This document shows, one piece after another, positions 5,633 to 6,060 of a stretch of DNA of 6,060 bases; position 1 is the stretch's first letter, and the number at the start of each line of letters is the position of its first letter. The stretch is taken from positions 1 through 6,060 of the forward strand of contig JANOHI010000089.1 of NCBI GenBank assembly GCA_031406385.1. Reading direction: 5' to 3'. The DNA comes from JANLQX01 sp031406385. GTDB lineage: Bacteria > Actinomycetota > Acidimicrobiia > Acidimicrobiales > JANYDT01. The notes beneath the pieces are model-generated. The model was not told the origin of the DNA. It made no database searches and saw only the letters and a list, made by a program, of their open reading frames with translations. The position numbers and the translations under genes were made by a program.

Positions 5633-6060
5633 CACCACCCACTGGTTCGATCTCGAATCAATGACCAAGGGCGCGTTCAGCGCCGACGTGATGGCCGCCA
5701 TCGCGCGGTCAGGTGAACTCCACAGCATCGACCTCACCGAGCACACTCCAAGCGGTGCGCTCGCCGAAGCCGACTTCGCCGCTGCTGTGCCGGCGCCGAG
5801 GAATTGCTTCGCCATTGGGCTGAACTATCTCAGCCATGCCGCCGAGTCGAACATGGAACTCCCGGCGGCGCCGCTCACGTTCACGAAGTTCCCAAGCTGC
5901 GTGGCTGGACCAAACGACGACGTGGTGCTGAACAGCACGTTCGGCGACTACGAGGTCGAGCTGGTCGTGGTCATCGGACGGACCTCTCGCAACGTCGCCG
6001 AAGCGGATGCGTGGTCCTGTGTGGCCGGGCTCACCGGAGGCCAGGACATCTCCGACCGGG
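5586..6060 (+). CDS. Fumarylacetoacetate hydrolase family protein (5' part, cut by window end)
   Basis: The visible 158 residues match the FAH fold of metal-dependent C-C hydrolases, hydratases, decarboxylases and isomerases that handle ring-cleavage products. Key elements are FAIGLNYLSHAAESN (75-89), with the catalytic-type His84; LTFTKFPSCVAGPNDDV (97-113); DYEVELVVVIG (121-131), with Glu123 and Glu125 as metal ligands of the usual E-x-E pair; and GGQDISDR (151-158), with Asp154 as the third ligand. The N-terminal ~70 residues are the small leader domain of such proteins. Only roughly half of a typical ~280-300-residue protein is present. ATG 5586 overlaps the end of tetR by 47 bases, suggesting one transcript. 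With a probable extradiol dioxygenase across the divergent promoter, a role downstream of ring opening is likely. FAH-family members with different reactions cannot be told apart here. Confidence 0.9.
   Translation, partial: MPFRLANIAGRAALCDTTHWFDLESMTKGAFSADVMAAIARSGELHSIDLTEHTPSGALAEADFAAAVPAPRNCFAIGLNYLSHAAESNMELPAAPLTFTKFPSCVAGPNDDVVLNSTFGDYEVELVVVIGRTSRNVAEADAWSCVAGLTGGQDISDR

Overview
This is a high-GC window whose real genes prefer G or C at third codon positions. Starts are often GTG, and none has a convincing AGGAGG-type ribosome binding site. Together with family-level resemblances, this suggests an actinobacterium, possibly of the Acidimicrobiia type. That placement is an inference from composition and gene style, not from a marker gene.

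Layout, left to right. Positions 1-55 may hold the last codons of a plus-strand gene. It converges on a minus-strand gene (64-1206) for a six-helix membrane protein of unknown function. Across an 84-bp divergent gap lies a plus-strand gene (1291-2925) for a two-ATPase-domain ABC-F protein, a soluble ribosome-associated type rather than a transporter. After 144 bp that include a GC-rich nested inverted repeat comes a plus-strand SpoU/TrmH-family RNA 2'-O-methyltransferase (3070-3927). These two neighbours plausibly both act on the translation apparatus.

The right-hand part looks like a small catabolic divergon. A minus-strand two-domain VOC protein (3949-4866) keeps the full set of type I extradiol ring-cleavage dioxygenase active-site residues. 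It diverges from a TetR-family regulator (4898-5632). The regulator's 3' end overlaps by 47 bases the start of a fumarylacetoacetate-hydrolase-family gene (5586 to beyond the window end). A perfect 13-bp-arm inverted repeat (4868-4895) lies between the divergent genes. It covers the -10 element of a good sigma70-like promoter for the dioxygenase, so it is a strong candidate operator for the TetR protein. The simplest reading is a TetR-controlled module in which a catecholic compound is opened by the dioxygenase and the product is processed by the FAH-fold enzyme. The substrate cannot be named from sequence.

No tRNA, rRNA, CRISPR array, insertion sequence or phage gene was seen. I found no convincing evidence of a wholly new system. 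The most testable points are the TetR operator and divergon, the odd tetR/FAH overlap, the divergent ABC-F subfamily motifs next to an RNA methyltransferase, and the unassigned membrane protein.
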